Virus record (IMG/VR): IMGVR_UViG_3300009103_001114
Span: 1-33,025 of that record
Direction: 5' to 3' (one strand)
Length of the DNA stretch: 33,025 bases
DNA from: a virus
Made by a program: the position numbers and the translations under genes. This document shows, in pieces, positions 1 to 6,413 of this stretch (the stretch's first letter is position 1; each line of letters starts with the position of its first letter). The notes beneath the pieces were generated by a model, which made no database searches, was not told where the DNA came from, and worked only from the letters and a program-made list of their open reading frames with translations.

Positions 1-863
1 ATATCTTTCTCATATATATTCGATGGCCATATCACAACAGTTTGCTTGGAGGAGATAGCAGTCTGTATGCGTCTACAGATTTCTGTGCTTCTTGGTTCGT
101 TATCATAAATCCAAATGGGATTGCTAATACCCCAACGACTAACATCAGCATCAGCTCCGCACATAGCAATCGAGTTGCGAATGAACGTGCTGTCGAAAGG
201 TCCTTCTGTAACATAGACTGGAGCTCCTGTTCGGACCTGATCCAATCCGTAGATCTTAGGTGCATCATCATCAAACATTATAGTAATATATTTAACAGGG
301 CTAGGATCTACAGATCTTCCCTGTACCCCAATTAAATTTTTCTTATAGAACAGGGGAATTATAATTCTAGACTCTTTCGGAACATTTTGTCCAAACGTCG
401 GTTTAATCTTATTGATAAATCCTGTAAAGTCTTCCGCCCAGTAAAATCTTTTGGGATCGAGTCTACGCGCTTCGAGATACTCTCTGCCACGTCGTACCTC
501 AGAGCATAAAGGAATGCTGAGTTTCGTTTTAAATTTAGGTTCTTCAAATGTAAAAGTGGGTTCATCTACAACAAAATTACGACCGGTAAATCCATCCTTA
601 AACTTCTCCATTCTATATTGCTTTTGCAATACAGGATCTATATCTTTTAAAAAGTTATTAAAAGACATAGAAGCACCACAATTATGGCATCTAAAATTTA
701 CATTCTCCTTTATCCCGTAAATATAACCTCTAGCCTTGTTACGATGCTTCTTAGAATCACCGCAAAGAGGACAACGAAAATTATAAAGATTAGGCTTTAT
801 TCTCTTAAATTTGGATAATCGAGAAGAAACTAGTCCGACAAACTTGGAATCAACTAGATCCAT
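1..863 (-). CDS. 61: DNA primase, T4 gp61-like (3' end cut by window edge)
   Basis: This frame is open from an ATG at 863 to the window edge (287 codons), so the C-terminus is missing. It matches the T4 gp61 primase, which lays down RNA primers for the lagging strand together with helicase gp41. The N-terminus has a zinc-binding module with Cys31, Cys34, Cys59 and Cys62 (CPLCGDSKK... CHNCG). It is followed by a linker and a TOPRIM-like catalytic part with VTEGPFDS and, further on, IYDNEP, both closely resembling the gp61 motifs. T4 gp61 is 342 residues, so roughly 50 residues should lie beyond the edge. It starts 9 bases after the preceding stop and sits downstream of virion genes, away from gene 41. 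The assignment is firm; only the end is unseen. Confidence 0.93.
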   Translation of the reverse strand, partial: MDLVDSKFVGLVSSRLSKFKRIKPNLYNFRCPLCGDSKKHRNKARGYIYGIKENVNFRCHNCGASMSFNNFLKDIDPVLQKQYRMEKFKDGFTGRNFVVDEPTFTFEEPKFKTKLSIPLCSEVRRGREYLEARRLDPKRFYWAEDFTGFINKIKPTFGQNVPKESRIIIPLFYKKNLIGVQGRSVDPSPVKYITIMFDDDAPKIYGLDQVRTGAPVYVTEGPFDSTFIRNSIAMCGADADVSRWGISNPIWIYDNEPRSTEICRRIQTAISSKQTVVIWPSNIYEKD

Positions 864-872
864 TAGAATGGT

Positions 873-1229
873 CTATTCTATTTTCTGTATTATACTCTGT
901 GGAGGCTGGGAAGTCAACATTGATCCAACTACCCTCTGTCCCACAGGAGATACAACAAAACTTATTATAGCAATCGCACCTGCAATGGTCCACATTTTTC
1001 TTTCTATTACACGCAGACGATCATCTACTGCTTTAAAATCCCTAGAATAATCTTCTCTAATAGATGCAGCATGTGCATGTAAATCTTTATGAAGATGCTC
1101 CACCTTTTCAAAAAGGACTGCATCTATTCTGTCCTGTTTATCTAACTTCTCATCATGGACAGCAATCAGCTTGCCCATTTGTATATTACTATCTACAAAC
1201 TTCTCAACAATTGCATCGTTAACTCGCAC
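873..1229 (-). CDS. Coiled-coil protein with C-terminal membrane segment, holin/XhlA-like layout
   Basis: A 118-residue protein of unknown function. Residues about 20-85 are charged and heptad-like. They are followed by a hydrophobic segment (WTIAGAIAIISFVVSPVG, about residues 87-104) and a short polar tail. A cytoplasmic coiled coil plus one C-terminal membrane helix is the layout of XhlA-type and some holin-associated proteins, so a lysis or membrane role is possible but unproven. The start is GTG at 1229, overlapping the previous gene by 11 bases. A purine-rich AGGAAGAAGG directly before the GTG supports this start, and there is no usable ATG nearby. It resembles the 67-residue protein at 2635-2838 in architecture. 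Confidence 0.72.
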   Translation of the reverse strand: MRVNDAIVEKFVDSNIQMGKLIAVHDEKLDKQDRIDAVLFEKVEHLHKDLHAHAASIREDYSRDFKAVDDRLRVIERKMWTIAGAIAIISFVVSPVGQRVVGSMLTSQPPQSIIQKIE

Positions 1230-1428
1230 CCTTCTTCCTCAACGACCTAGACCATACACCAAGCCTTTTCTTTCTCTTCAACACTTTACCCTTTTCCATT
1301 TCTGGATCAAATCCTGCAACAGGACCTTTTGGATTCGCAGCACTACTAAACCCCTGAGGATTACTACCAGAGACCATCATCTCTTCTCTCAGATATCCAA
1401 TAATCTTATCCAGAAGTTTCTTGGTCAT
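1219..1428 (-). CDS. Small conserved cyanophage-type protein
   Basis: A 69-residue basic protein. The central stretch SSAANPKGPVAGFDP followed by a Lys/Arg-rich tail resembles a small protein that I recall recurring in the late region of T4-like cyanophages. No domain or function is known to me. It overlaps the gene before it by 23 bases and the gene after it by 11 bases, which fits translational coupling. The start is ATG at 1428. It could be a minor virion or assembly protein from its position, but nothing in the sequence proves that. Confidence 0.65.
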   Translation of the reverse strand: MTKKLLDKIIGYLREEMMVSGSNPQGFSSAANPKGPVAGFDPEMEKGKVLKRKKRLGVWSRSLRKKGAS

Positions 1429-1801
1429 TATAAATTTTGTAAAGTTCCTGTAAACAATTAAGATCTACTTGAACATCGTGTATAGAAGACTTAGGATACT
1501 CAGGCAATTTGCCCAGAAACATTACAAAAGTCTTCATAGCAGGCCATAACTCTTCTTCTATCTTAAAAAATAGCATAGGAGTAGTTGCTTCACCAAATAT
1601 ATTATAAAGAATAATAAAATGATTTAATAATAGATGGGTCTTTAACTGACCACTATTTTTATATCGTTTCAGTAATCTCTTTATATATTTAAAGTGATTA
1701 AGATCTTTATCAAAATCTTCCTTGGTCACTGCTTGCGGATTTTCATAATTTTTAATAGCAAACAGGAGGAAATTTTCCTCATTCAATTCATTAAAAATCA
1801 T
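1406..1801 (-). CDS. Conserved hypothetical protein of the cyanophage late region
   Basis: A 131-residue protein starting at ATG 1801, three bases after the stop of the structural gene upstream. It is predicted to be mostly helical, with no membrane segment or signal peptide. The middle contains an ATTPMLFFKIE stretch that I recognise from conserved cyanophage proteins of unknown function. Its C-terminal 23 bases overlap the next gene. Its place behind a virion gene suggests a late-expressed accessory or assembly protein. Family membership is a recollection and not something the sequence alone proves. Confidence 0.75.
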   Translation of the reverse strand: MIFNELNEENFLLFAIKNYENPQAVTKEDFDKDLNHFKYIKRLLKRYKNSGQLKTHLLLNHFIILYNIFGEATTPMLFFKIEEELWPAMKTFVMFLGKLPEYPKSSIHDVQVDLNCLQELYKIYNDQETSG

Positions 1802-1804
1802 TCA

Positions 1805-2581
1805 TTAATTCATATCAGGGTAAGCAGGAGAATTACCAGTGCTAATACCAGACATAGACACTAGTATTTCTTTCTTAATTCTTAAAGTTCCTTGAGCCAT
1901 ATAGGTTTGAACACCAACCCAACCTACACCAGTCTCAAATTGAGTACCTAGAGAGGCATCTACACCACCTGAGGCAACACCATAGATGTAGTTATCATAA
2001 CCACCTTGCCAACTCTTACATGTTAATTCATCATCAGCAGAAATAGCAGCACCAATCGTTGAACCAAGACTAATGGTTGTAGCAGCAATGGAAGAAATGG
2101 GAACATCAACACTGTTATTCAGTATAGTATCACCTGCCTGAAGGAAAGTACTAGCAGAAGAAACGTAAATAAGATCTGTTCCTACTCCAGCAGCAGCATC
2201 AGCAAGTCCTTTAATTGCTAATGTTGTAAGGGAAGGATCAGCATCTAAACGGGCACTAAACGCAGGATCTGTAGCAGTCCATATAGGTTTCTCACTAACA
2301 GTATATTCTACTCCAGCAATTGCAGCACCACTTAAACCATCCGTAGATGCAATAGTAACTTGAAGAGTACTACCAATACTAGCAATTACAGCTTCCCCGA
2401 AATACGTACCTCCATGAGCACCAAAGGTAATGGTGTCTCCAGTTTTTGCTGCACCAATCTGCCCAAAAGTCGTACCTGTGCCTGTCGCAGTCCCGGCCCA
2501 ACCACTCACAACTCTATTACTATAGTCAAGAGTGACGGTGCCACCAGAGCCGACGTTATCTTTATTACCCCAAAGTGCCAT
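1805..2581 (-). CDS. Probable virion structural protein
   Basis: A 258-residue protein rich in Gly, Ala, Ser and Thr with few charged residues, as is common in beta-rich capsid-surface or tail proteins. The N-terminus MALWGNKDNVGSGGTV and the C-terminus GVQTYMAQGTLRIKKEILV...SGISTGN...YP match a class of cyanophage structural proteins. In between are repeating GTxFG / GDTITFG / GSTLQVTI stretches typical of beta-sandwich virion proteins. It begins 53 bases after the upstream stop, and this gap holds a late-promoter-like CATAAATA. Whether it decorates the capsid or belongs to the neck or tail cannot be told from sequence. Confidence 0.78.
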   Translation of the reverse strand: MALWGNKDNVGSGGTVTLDYSNRVVSGWAGTATGTGTTFGQIGAAKTGDTITFGAHGGTYFGEAVIASIGSTLQVTIASTDGLSGAAIAGVEYTVSEKPIWTATDPAFSARLDADPSLTTLAIKGLADAAAGVGTDLIYVSSASTFLQAGDTILNNSVDVPISSIAATTISLGSTIGAAISADDELTCKSWQGGYDNYIYGVASGGVDASLGTQFETGVGWVGVQTYMAQGTLRIKKEILVSMSGISTGNSPAYPDMN

Positions 2582-2615
2582 GTTCTTTCTTCCGTAGAAT
2601 TTCTGTGCTAATGAT

Positions 2616-2623
2616 TATTTATG
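2616..2623 (-). promoter_or_regulatory. Candidate T4-type late promoter (CATAAATA)
   Basis: The minus strand reads CATAAATA here, one mismatch from the T4 late element TATAAATA. It lies in a 53-base intergenic gap, 34 bases before the ATG of the structural gene at 2581. It is outside coding sequence, which makes it more credible than similar strings inside genes. It would be read by gp55/gp33-modified RNA polymerase with the gp45 clamp if the T4 scheme holds. Confidence 0.5.
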
Positions 2624-2634
2624 GAATGAATATC

Positions 2635-2838
2635 TTAGAGATATGCCTTGGAAATGTTAGTCGCAAACCCTATGACAGTAGTACCAGCAGCTAAAACTGC
2701 GGCTGCACCTATCACCCATTTCTCTACAACTTTAAGACGTTCACGCAATTCTTCTTGCTTTTCTTCTAGTCTTTCTATCTTTAATTGCATCACAGTGATA
2801 CGAGTCTCCTGTGTTGCATCAAGTCCTAAATCTGCCAT
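2635..2838 (-). CDS. Small coiled-coil plus C-terminal membrane protein, XhlA/holin-like
   Basis: A 67-residue protein. Residues about 10-40 form a charged heptad pattern (LKIERLEEKQEELRERLKVVE), followed by a hydrophobic helix (WVIGAAAVLAAGTTVIGFA, residues about 42-60). This is the layout of XhlA-type small membrane proteins and of some phage holin partners. It is flanked by virion genes, so a late membrane role such as lysis is plausible, but no endolysin is visible in the window. The start is ATG at 2838, about 22 bases after an ACTAAATA element that overlaps the upstream stop codon. Confidence 0.7.
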   Translation of the reverse strand: MADLGLDATQETRITVMQLKIERLEEKQEELRERLKVVEKWVIGAAAVLAAGTTVIGFATNISKAYL

Positions 2839-2860
2839 GCTATTAAATTACAAGTTGTTT

Positions 2861-2868
2861 TATTTAGT
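2861..2868 (-). promoter_or_regulatory. Weak late-promoter-like element (ACTAAATA)
   Basis: ACTAAATA on the minus strand overlaps the stop codon of the upstream gene and lies 22 bases before the ATG at 2838. It differs from TATAAATA at two positions. The placement mirrors the perfect late promoter at 8871-8878, which also overlaps a stop codon. The match is poor enough that it may be chance in AT-rich DNA. Confidence 0.25.
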
Positions 2869-3424
2869 CGTAGACTTTCTTACCATCCTTTATTCTACCG
2901 GATCCTTTTTTATCATAAAACTTCATTCCATGCTTATGAGTATCTGCCCTGACCTTTTCATTACGTTTTTTAGATTCTCTATCTTTTTCTTTTTTCTTTG
3001 CAGCATCTTTCATAGCTTCCTTTGCACGATTATAAAAAGATCCAAATGTAACCTGTCCTTGACTATATGATGCTTTTACTTCTTCCTTTTTTACTTTCTT
3101 TTTCTTGGAAGATTTTGTCCCAGCATAAGCATTTCCAAAGAGATTATTATCCTGCATGGGAGTAATCTGCTTCTCTTCTTCTTGATACTTCTTATACTTC
3201 TCCTTAGTACCAGGTTTGTAATGTGGTTTTGCACCCTTATTCTTCATAGAATATGCGAGTGCAAATATATTCAAGTTCTTATCAATATCACCACGATCCT
3301 GTGCTCTCTTCATAGCCGCAATAGTCCCACCAATCTTTGATTTGGGTTTATCAGGCTTAGTTTTTTCTTTCTCTGCCTTGGTGTGTCCCCACCCAGGAGG
3401 TGCTACTTCAGTCAGATCCCGCAT
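2864..3424 (-). CDS. Lys-rich virion-associated protein, possible internal capsid protein
   Basis: A 186-residue, very basic protein with many Lys/Glu runs and no membrane segment. It begins MRDLTEVAPPGWGHTK, so an L-T-E sequence lies within six residues of the start. In T4, prohead protease gp21 cuts after LxE or IxE and removes short N-terminal capsid-targeting peptides, so this could be a processed internal protein. Such basic proteins are typically packed with DNA inside the head. The start (ATG 3424) overlaps the upstream gene by 17 bases. Function beyond a likely structural role is unknown. Confidence 0.72.
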   Translation of the reverse strand: MRDLTEVAPPGWGHTKAEKEKTKPDKPKSKIGGTIAAMKRAQDRGDIDKNLNIFALAYSMKNKGAKPHYKPGTKEKYKKYQEEEKQITPMQDNNLFGNAYAGTKSSKKKKVKKEEVKASYSQGQVTFGSFYNRAKEAMKDAAKKKEKDRESKKRNEKVRADTHKHGMKFYDKKGSGRIKDGKKVYD

Positions 3425-4130
3425 TAGAATACTTCCTCGAATACCTACCTTGTGATGACTTCTCTAAATCATCTCTGGTATCTTGTGCTGCAATCTTTGC
3501 TTTATGTGCAGCATATGCTTTCTTCTGTGCTTCAGTAGGAGGTTTGGGAGGATTATCTTTTGTAATAACAGAATCCTTACCATGCTGTTTTCTAAGATTA
3601 GCAACTACAGTATCAAATGCTTTGTCTTCAAACTGAGGATGACCTTTTATGTTCTCCTCTCCACCATGCTTTTTAGCAAGAGCTTTTTTCTTCTTCTCAT
3701 AATCAGGAGATTTAGTATTGTCATACTTTGCCTTTTCTTCAATTTGAACTTCTTCTTTCTTTACTTTCTCTTTCTTCTTAACTGCCTCTAGTTCTCTCTT
3801 TTTCAAAATAGCATCAACCATTGCTTTATGTTGAGCATCACCTAGTTTAGTAATTTGTACTTCATCAATCTGTTCAACAGATTCTTGCTTAATACCAGGG
3901 AATTTCTTTGCTACTTTAGCACGAACCTTGGCTTTTTCCTCTGGAGTACCATGTTGTGATACTAAACTTAAAGCACTACGAGCATGTTTCTCATCAGGAA
4001 TAGGATAAGAACCAGCTTGCTTTCCTTTTGGACCTTCACCTTTACCAGGTAAAGCAAAATCCTTATCAGGTAGTGCTCTCCTCTGATCGGCACTCAACTT
4101 TGCTTCGTTAAATTGCTTAAATGTTTTCAT
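3408..4130 (-). CDS. Virion-associated protein with capsid-targeting-like N-terminus
   Basis: A 240-residue, Lys/Glu-rich protein. The first residues MKTFKQFNEAK resemble the T4 internal-protein targeting peptide (MKTYQEFIAEA). That suggests entry into the prohead and trimming by the gp21 protease. Residues about 14-75 (the DKDFALPGKGEGPKG and PIPDEKHARSAL regions) resemble a small domain found in several phage head proteins. Further possible gp21 sites are QIDE and QIEE. Overlap with the upstream gene is 4 bases (ATGA). It is probably packaged or head-associated; no enzymatic motif is seen. Confidence 0.75.
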   Translation of the reverse strand: MKTFKQFNEAKLSADQRRALPDKDFALPGKGEGPKGKQAGSYPIPDEKHARSALSLVSQHGTPEEKAKVRAKVAKKFPGIKQESVEQIDEVQITKLGDAQHKAMVDAILKKRELEAVKKKEKVKKEEVQIEEKAKYDNTKSPDYEKKKKALAKKHGGEENIKGHPQFEDKAFDTVVANLRKQHGKDSVITKDNPPKPPTEAQKKAYAAHKAKIAAQDTRDDLEKSSQGRYSRKYSNAGSD

Positions 4131-5128
4131 CTTACGTTAGCAGCATACCATTTTTCAAATTCTTCACGTTTCTTATTACCACGAGGTGGCATTCCACGAG
4201 ATGCTTGTCCAGGAATTGCTTCACGCTTTTTCGCTGCTGCACGTTCCTTCCTTTCACCTTCTTCTGGGTTACGCTGGTAACCTTCAATTTTATATTGAAC
4301 ATTACGCATTTCACCTAGTTCAGTAAGTCTTTCAGCTACACCATACCAAAGTTCCTCTTCTCTTTGTGGATCATAAGAATCCTGAACATGAGCGTGCTTT
4401 ACACTCTTCTTGCCTTCTTTCTCCCTAGTAGATCCCTTAGCATGTTCCCAAGGATGACCTGATTTCTGTGCGTCTCTTGCTCCTCTATCACGTTGCCACT
4501 TAGCATAGTCACGTTCTTTCTTGGCCTGCTTCTTCTTACCGTGCTCAGTATCATAAACGGCATCTTCAGTACCTTTCCGTGCCTTATCATAAGCAATAAC
4601 TGCCTTTACCTGATCAGGAGTATCCTTATCCTTCTCAGAAAGCTCAGTTACCTCAAGTAACTCACCACCTATTTCTTTAACTGCTTCTTTAAAATTAGGA
4701 TTAATAACAACTTTATTATTTACTTTTTTCTCTTTGATCTCCTTTTCTGCCTTTTCTTCTGGCTCATCTACAACTTCAATTAAATCTTTAAGATCCTCTC
4801 TCCAATTAGAAATAGCCTCTTTCTTTACCTTTTTATTGGGTGAACCAAAAAGTTTATCTTTCTTACGCTTCTTCTCTTCAACATCAGCAGGATTTAAAGA
4901 GTTTCCCTCCTTATCATATCCCCAATCCTTATCATCTTTCAAATGATCAGCAGCCTTATAAAGAGGTTTGCCAGTTTTTACATTCTTCTTACCTGCTTTC
5001 AAACCTTGATATGCAGGAGTGTTGCCTTTTTTATCAGCAGCAGTCACAGTATATGCTTCTGTCTGAGCAGTTTCTGCGATCTCATCCATGTAAACTTTGG
5101 AGATATCGATCAGTGGATTGTTAGACAT
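4127..5128 (-). CDS. Charged virion-associated protein
   Basis: A 333-residue, strongly charged protein dominated by Lys, Glu and Asp, with low-complexity stretches and no membrane helix or recognisable enzyme fold. The start MSNNPLIDISKVYMDEIA resembles cyanophage late proteins that I associate with the virion. Several LxE/IxE sequences (DLIE, ELLE, ELSE) would be potential gp21 protease sites, although such short motifs are common in acidic proteins. It ends in an ATGA overlap with the next gene. It starts 7 bases after the upstream stop, with a CCTAAATA string at 5156-5163 inside the end of the upstream gene. Confidence 0.73.
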   Translation of the reverse strand: MSNNPLIDISKVYMDEIAETAQTEAYTVTAADKKGNTPAYQGLKAGKKNVKTGKPLYKAADHLKDDKDWGYDKEGNSLNPADVEEKKRKKDKLFGSPNKKVKKEAISNWREDLKDLIEVVDEPEEKAEKEIKEKKVNNKVVINPNFKEAVKEIGGELLEVTELSEKDKDTPDQVKAVIAYDKARKGTEDAVYDTEHGKKKQAKKERDYAKWQRDRGARDAQKSGHPWEHAKGSTREKEGKKSVKHAHVQDSYDPQREEELWYGVAERLTELGEMRNVQYKIEGYQRNPEEGERKERAAAKKREAIPGQASRGMPPRGNKKREEFEKWYAANVR

Positions 5129-5135
5129 TTCAATA

Positions 5136-6392
5136 CTACTTATTTTTTCTATACTTATTTAGGAATTCTTTTATATTAAAGTTATAGATCTTATTTTGTC
5201 CTGGAACTGCTGCTTGAGCATTTTTTCTATATCCAGTAGTTCCTACAAGAGTATTTGGATGATCTTTATCCCTCATACGCCTCTTCATCTTAACTTCACT
5301 GTACTCCATAACATCTCTGATCCAAGATTTGAACATATTTTCTTCTTTTGTCAGACAAATAAGATGATTTGCACCCCTCCGAATGATTCTACCCACCAAT
5401 CCAGTATTTAAACTCTCTACAAGATCACCAATATTAAAAAGTCTATTAGTTATATACTGCTCACGAAGTCCTTTTTGATCATATCTTGGAGCAATTTCCC
5501 ACAATTTATATGATTCTTTCTGTACTTTTTTCTTAACCTTCATTCCAGTACGAGTAGCATCAAAAATGGCCTGAGCATCGGCATCCTTCACTTTTTTAGG
5601 CATTCCTTTCTTAAATGCTGCAAAATCATCGTCCATTACTGCCTTTCTAAGCTTAGAAGCAGACATTCCTTCTACTCCTGAAGCATCTGCATCCCTTACA
5701 CCAGCAGAAATGACCCTAATATTCTCAAAATTATACAAATCTTTGTTATATTTCTGTGCTAAATTCTCAAATTCTGCTTGTCTATCAGCCCCAACGATGA
5801 TATTAACATTATCAAACTCTTCATCTGCAGTAGTTAAGACATCAAAAATAGAAATCATCTCAGAATCATTAATAATTTCCTCTTCAAAATCTGGGAAAAG
5901 TTTTTTCATATAAGAAACCTTCATATCAGGATCCAAAGGATTTTTCTTAGGATCTTGCGTTCTAGAAGGGTAAATTTTCAGTGGACCACCCGCAGCTGCC
6001 TTCCTTGCTGCTTGTAAAAGTTTTTCATGACCTGCAGTAGGAGGATTAAACCGTCCAAATGCCACCGTTAATGTATTATCACCACCCTCAGACCCCTCTC
6101 CTGGGTCTTCCTCTTGTGGTTTTGCCTTCTTGGGCTCTGGTTTTTTCTGTAAAGGAGCACCCGCGAGGTCATCATCAGCACGACGTTTTGCCATTTGCTG
6201 AACTGGACCTTCAGGTGCAGCACCAGGTCTCTTCTTCATGAAGACTAATCTTCCACCTTCTGTCTTGGCGACAAACTTACCACGGTTATCTAACCAACCA
6301 CCGTGTCCATCACTTTTAAGGTTCAATTTACGGGCTTGTTCCTTAGCCCTTGAACCATCAGCCTCTGTTAGAAATTGGAAAAGATTCTTCAT
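5136..6392 (-). CDS. Virion-associated protein with cytidylyltransferase/NMNAT-like domain
   Basis: A 418-residue protein in three parts. Residues 1-50 begin MKNLFQFLTEAD, a capsid-targeting-like peptide with an L-T-E|A cleavage-like site, followed by a GDGHGGW-type segment (SDGHGGW here). Residues about 107-270 are a nucleotidyltransferase domain: FGRFNPPTAGH (112-122) is the HxGH-class signature of cytidylyl/nicotinamide-mononucleotide adenylyltransferases. MSASKLR (233-239) is the matching C-terminal nucleotide-binding motif. Residues about 295-400 form a conserved cyanophage tail with NIGDLVESLNTGLVGRI and MFKSWIRD. An NAD-related or nucleotide-transfer activity delivered with the virion is an inference. 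Position in the late cluster supports a structural role. Confidence 0.8.
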   Translation of the reverse strand: MKNLFQFLTEADGSRAKEQARKLNLKSDGHGGWLDNRGKFVAKTEGGRLVFMKKRPGAAPEGPVQQMAKRRADDDLAGAPLQKKPEPKKAKPQEEDPGEGSEGGDNTLTVAFGRFNPPTAGHEKLLQAARKAAAGGPLKIYPSRTQDPKKNPLDPDMKVSYMKKLFPDFEEEIINDSEMISIFDVLTTADEEFDNVNIIVGADRQAEFENLAQKYNKDLYNFENIRVISAGVRDADASGVEGMSASKLRKAVMDDDFAAFKKGMPKKVKDADAQAIFDATRTGMKVKKKVQKESYKLWEIAPRYDQKGLREQYITNRLFNIGDLVESLNTGLVGRIIRRGANHLICLTKEENMFKSWIRDVMEYSEVKMKRRMRDKDHPNTLVGTTGYRKNAQAAVPGQNKIYNFNIKEFLNKYRKNK

Positions 6393-6413
6393 ACCTATAT
6401 TTAGTGTTTCTTT

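Noticed and set aside
42-335. Plus-strand frame of 97 codons
   Set aside because: Antisense to the primase gene; no plus-strand genes are supported anywhere in the window.
32-565. Two short minus-strand frames (32-274 and 359-565)
   Set aside because: Both are out-of-frame shadows of the primase frame, which is open to the left edge and has zinc and TOPRIM motifs.
2648-3070. Plus-strand open frame of 140 codons
   Set aside because: It runs antisense to two well-supported minus-strand genes, has a low-complexity Ser/Phe-rich product and no neighbours on the plus strand.
6398-6405. ACTAAATA as a promoter of the nucleotidyltransferase-like gene
   Set aside because: It sits only 5 bases before the ATG and has two mismatches to the late consensus; kept only as part of a pattern observation and not as a feature.
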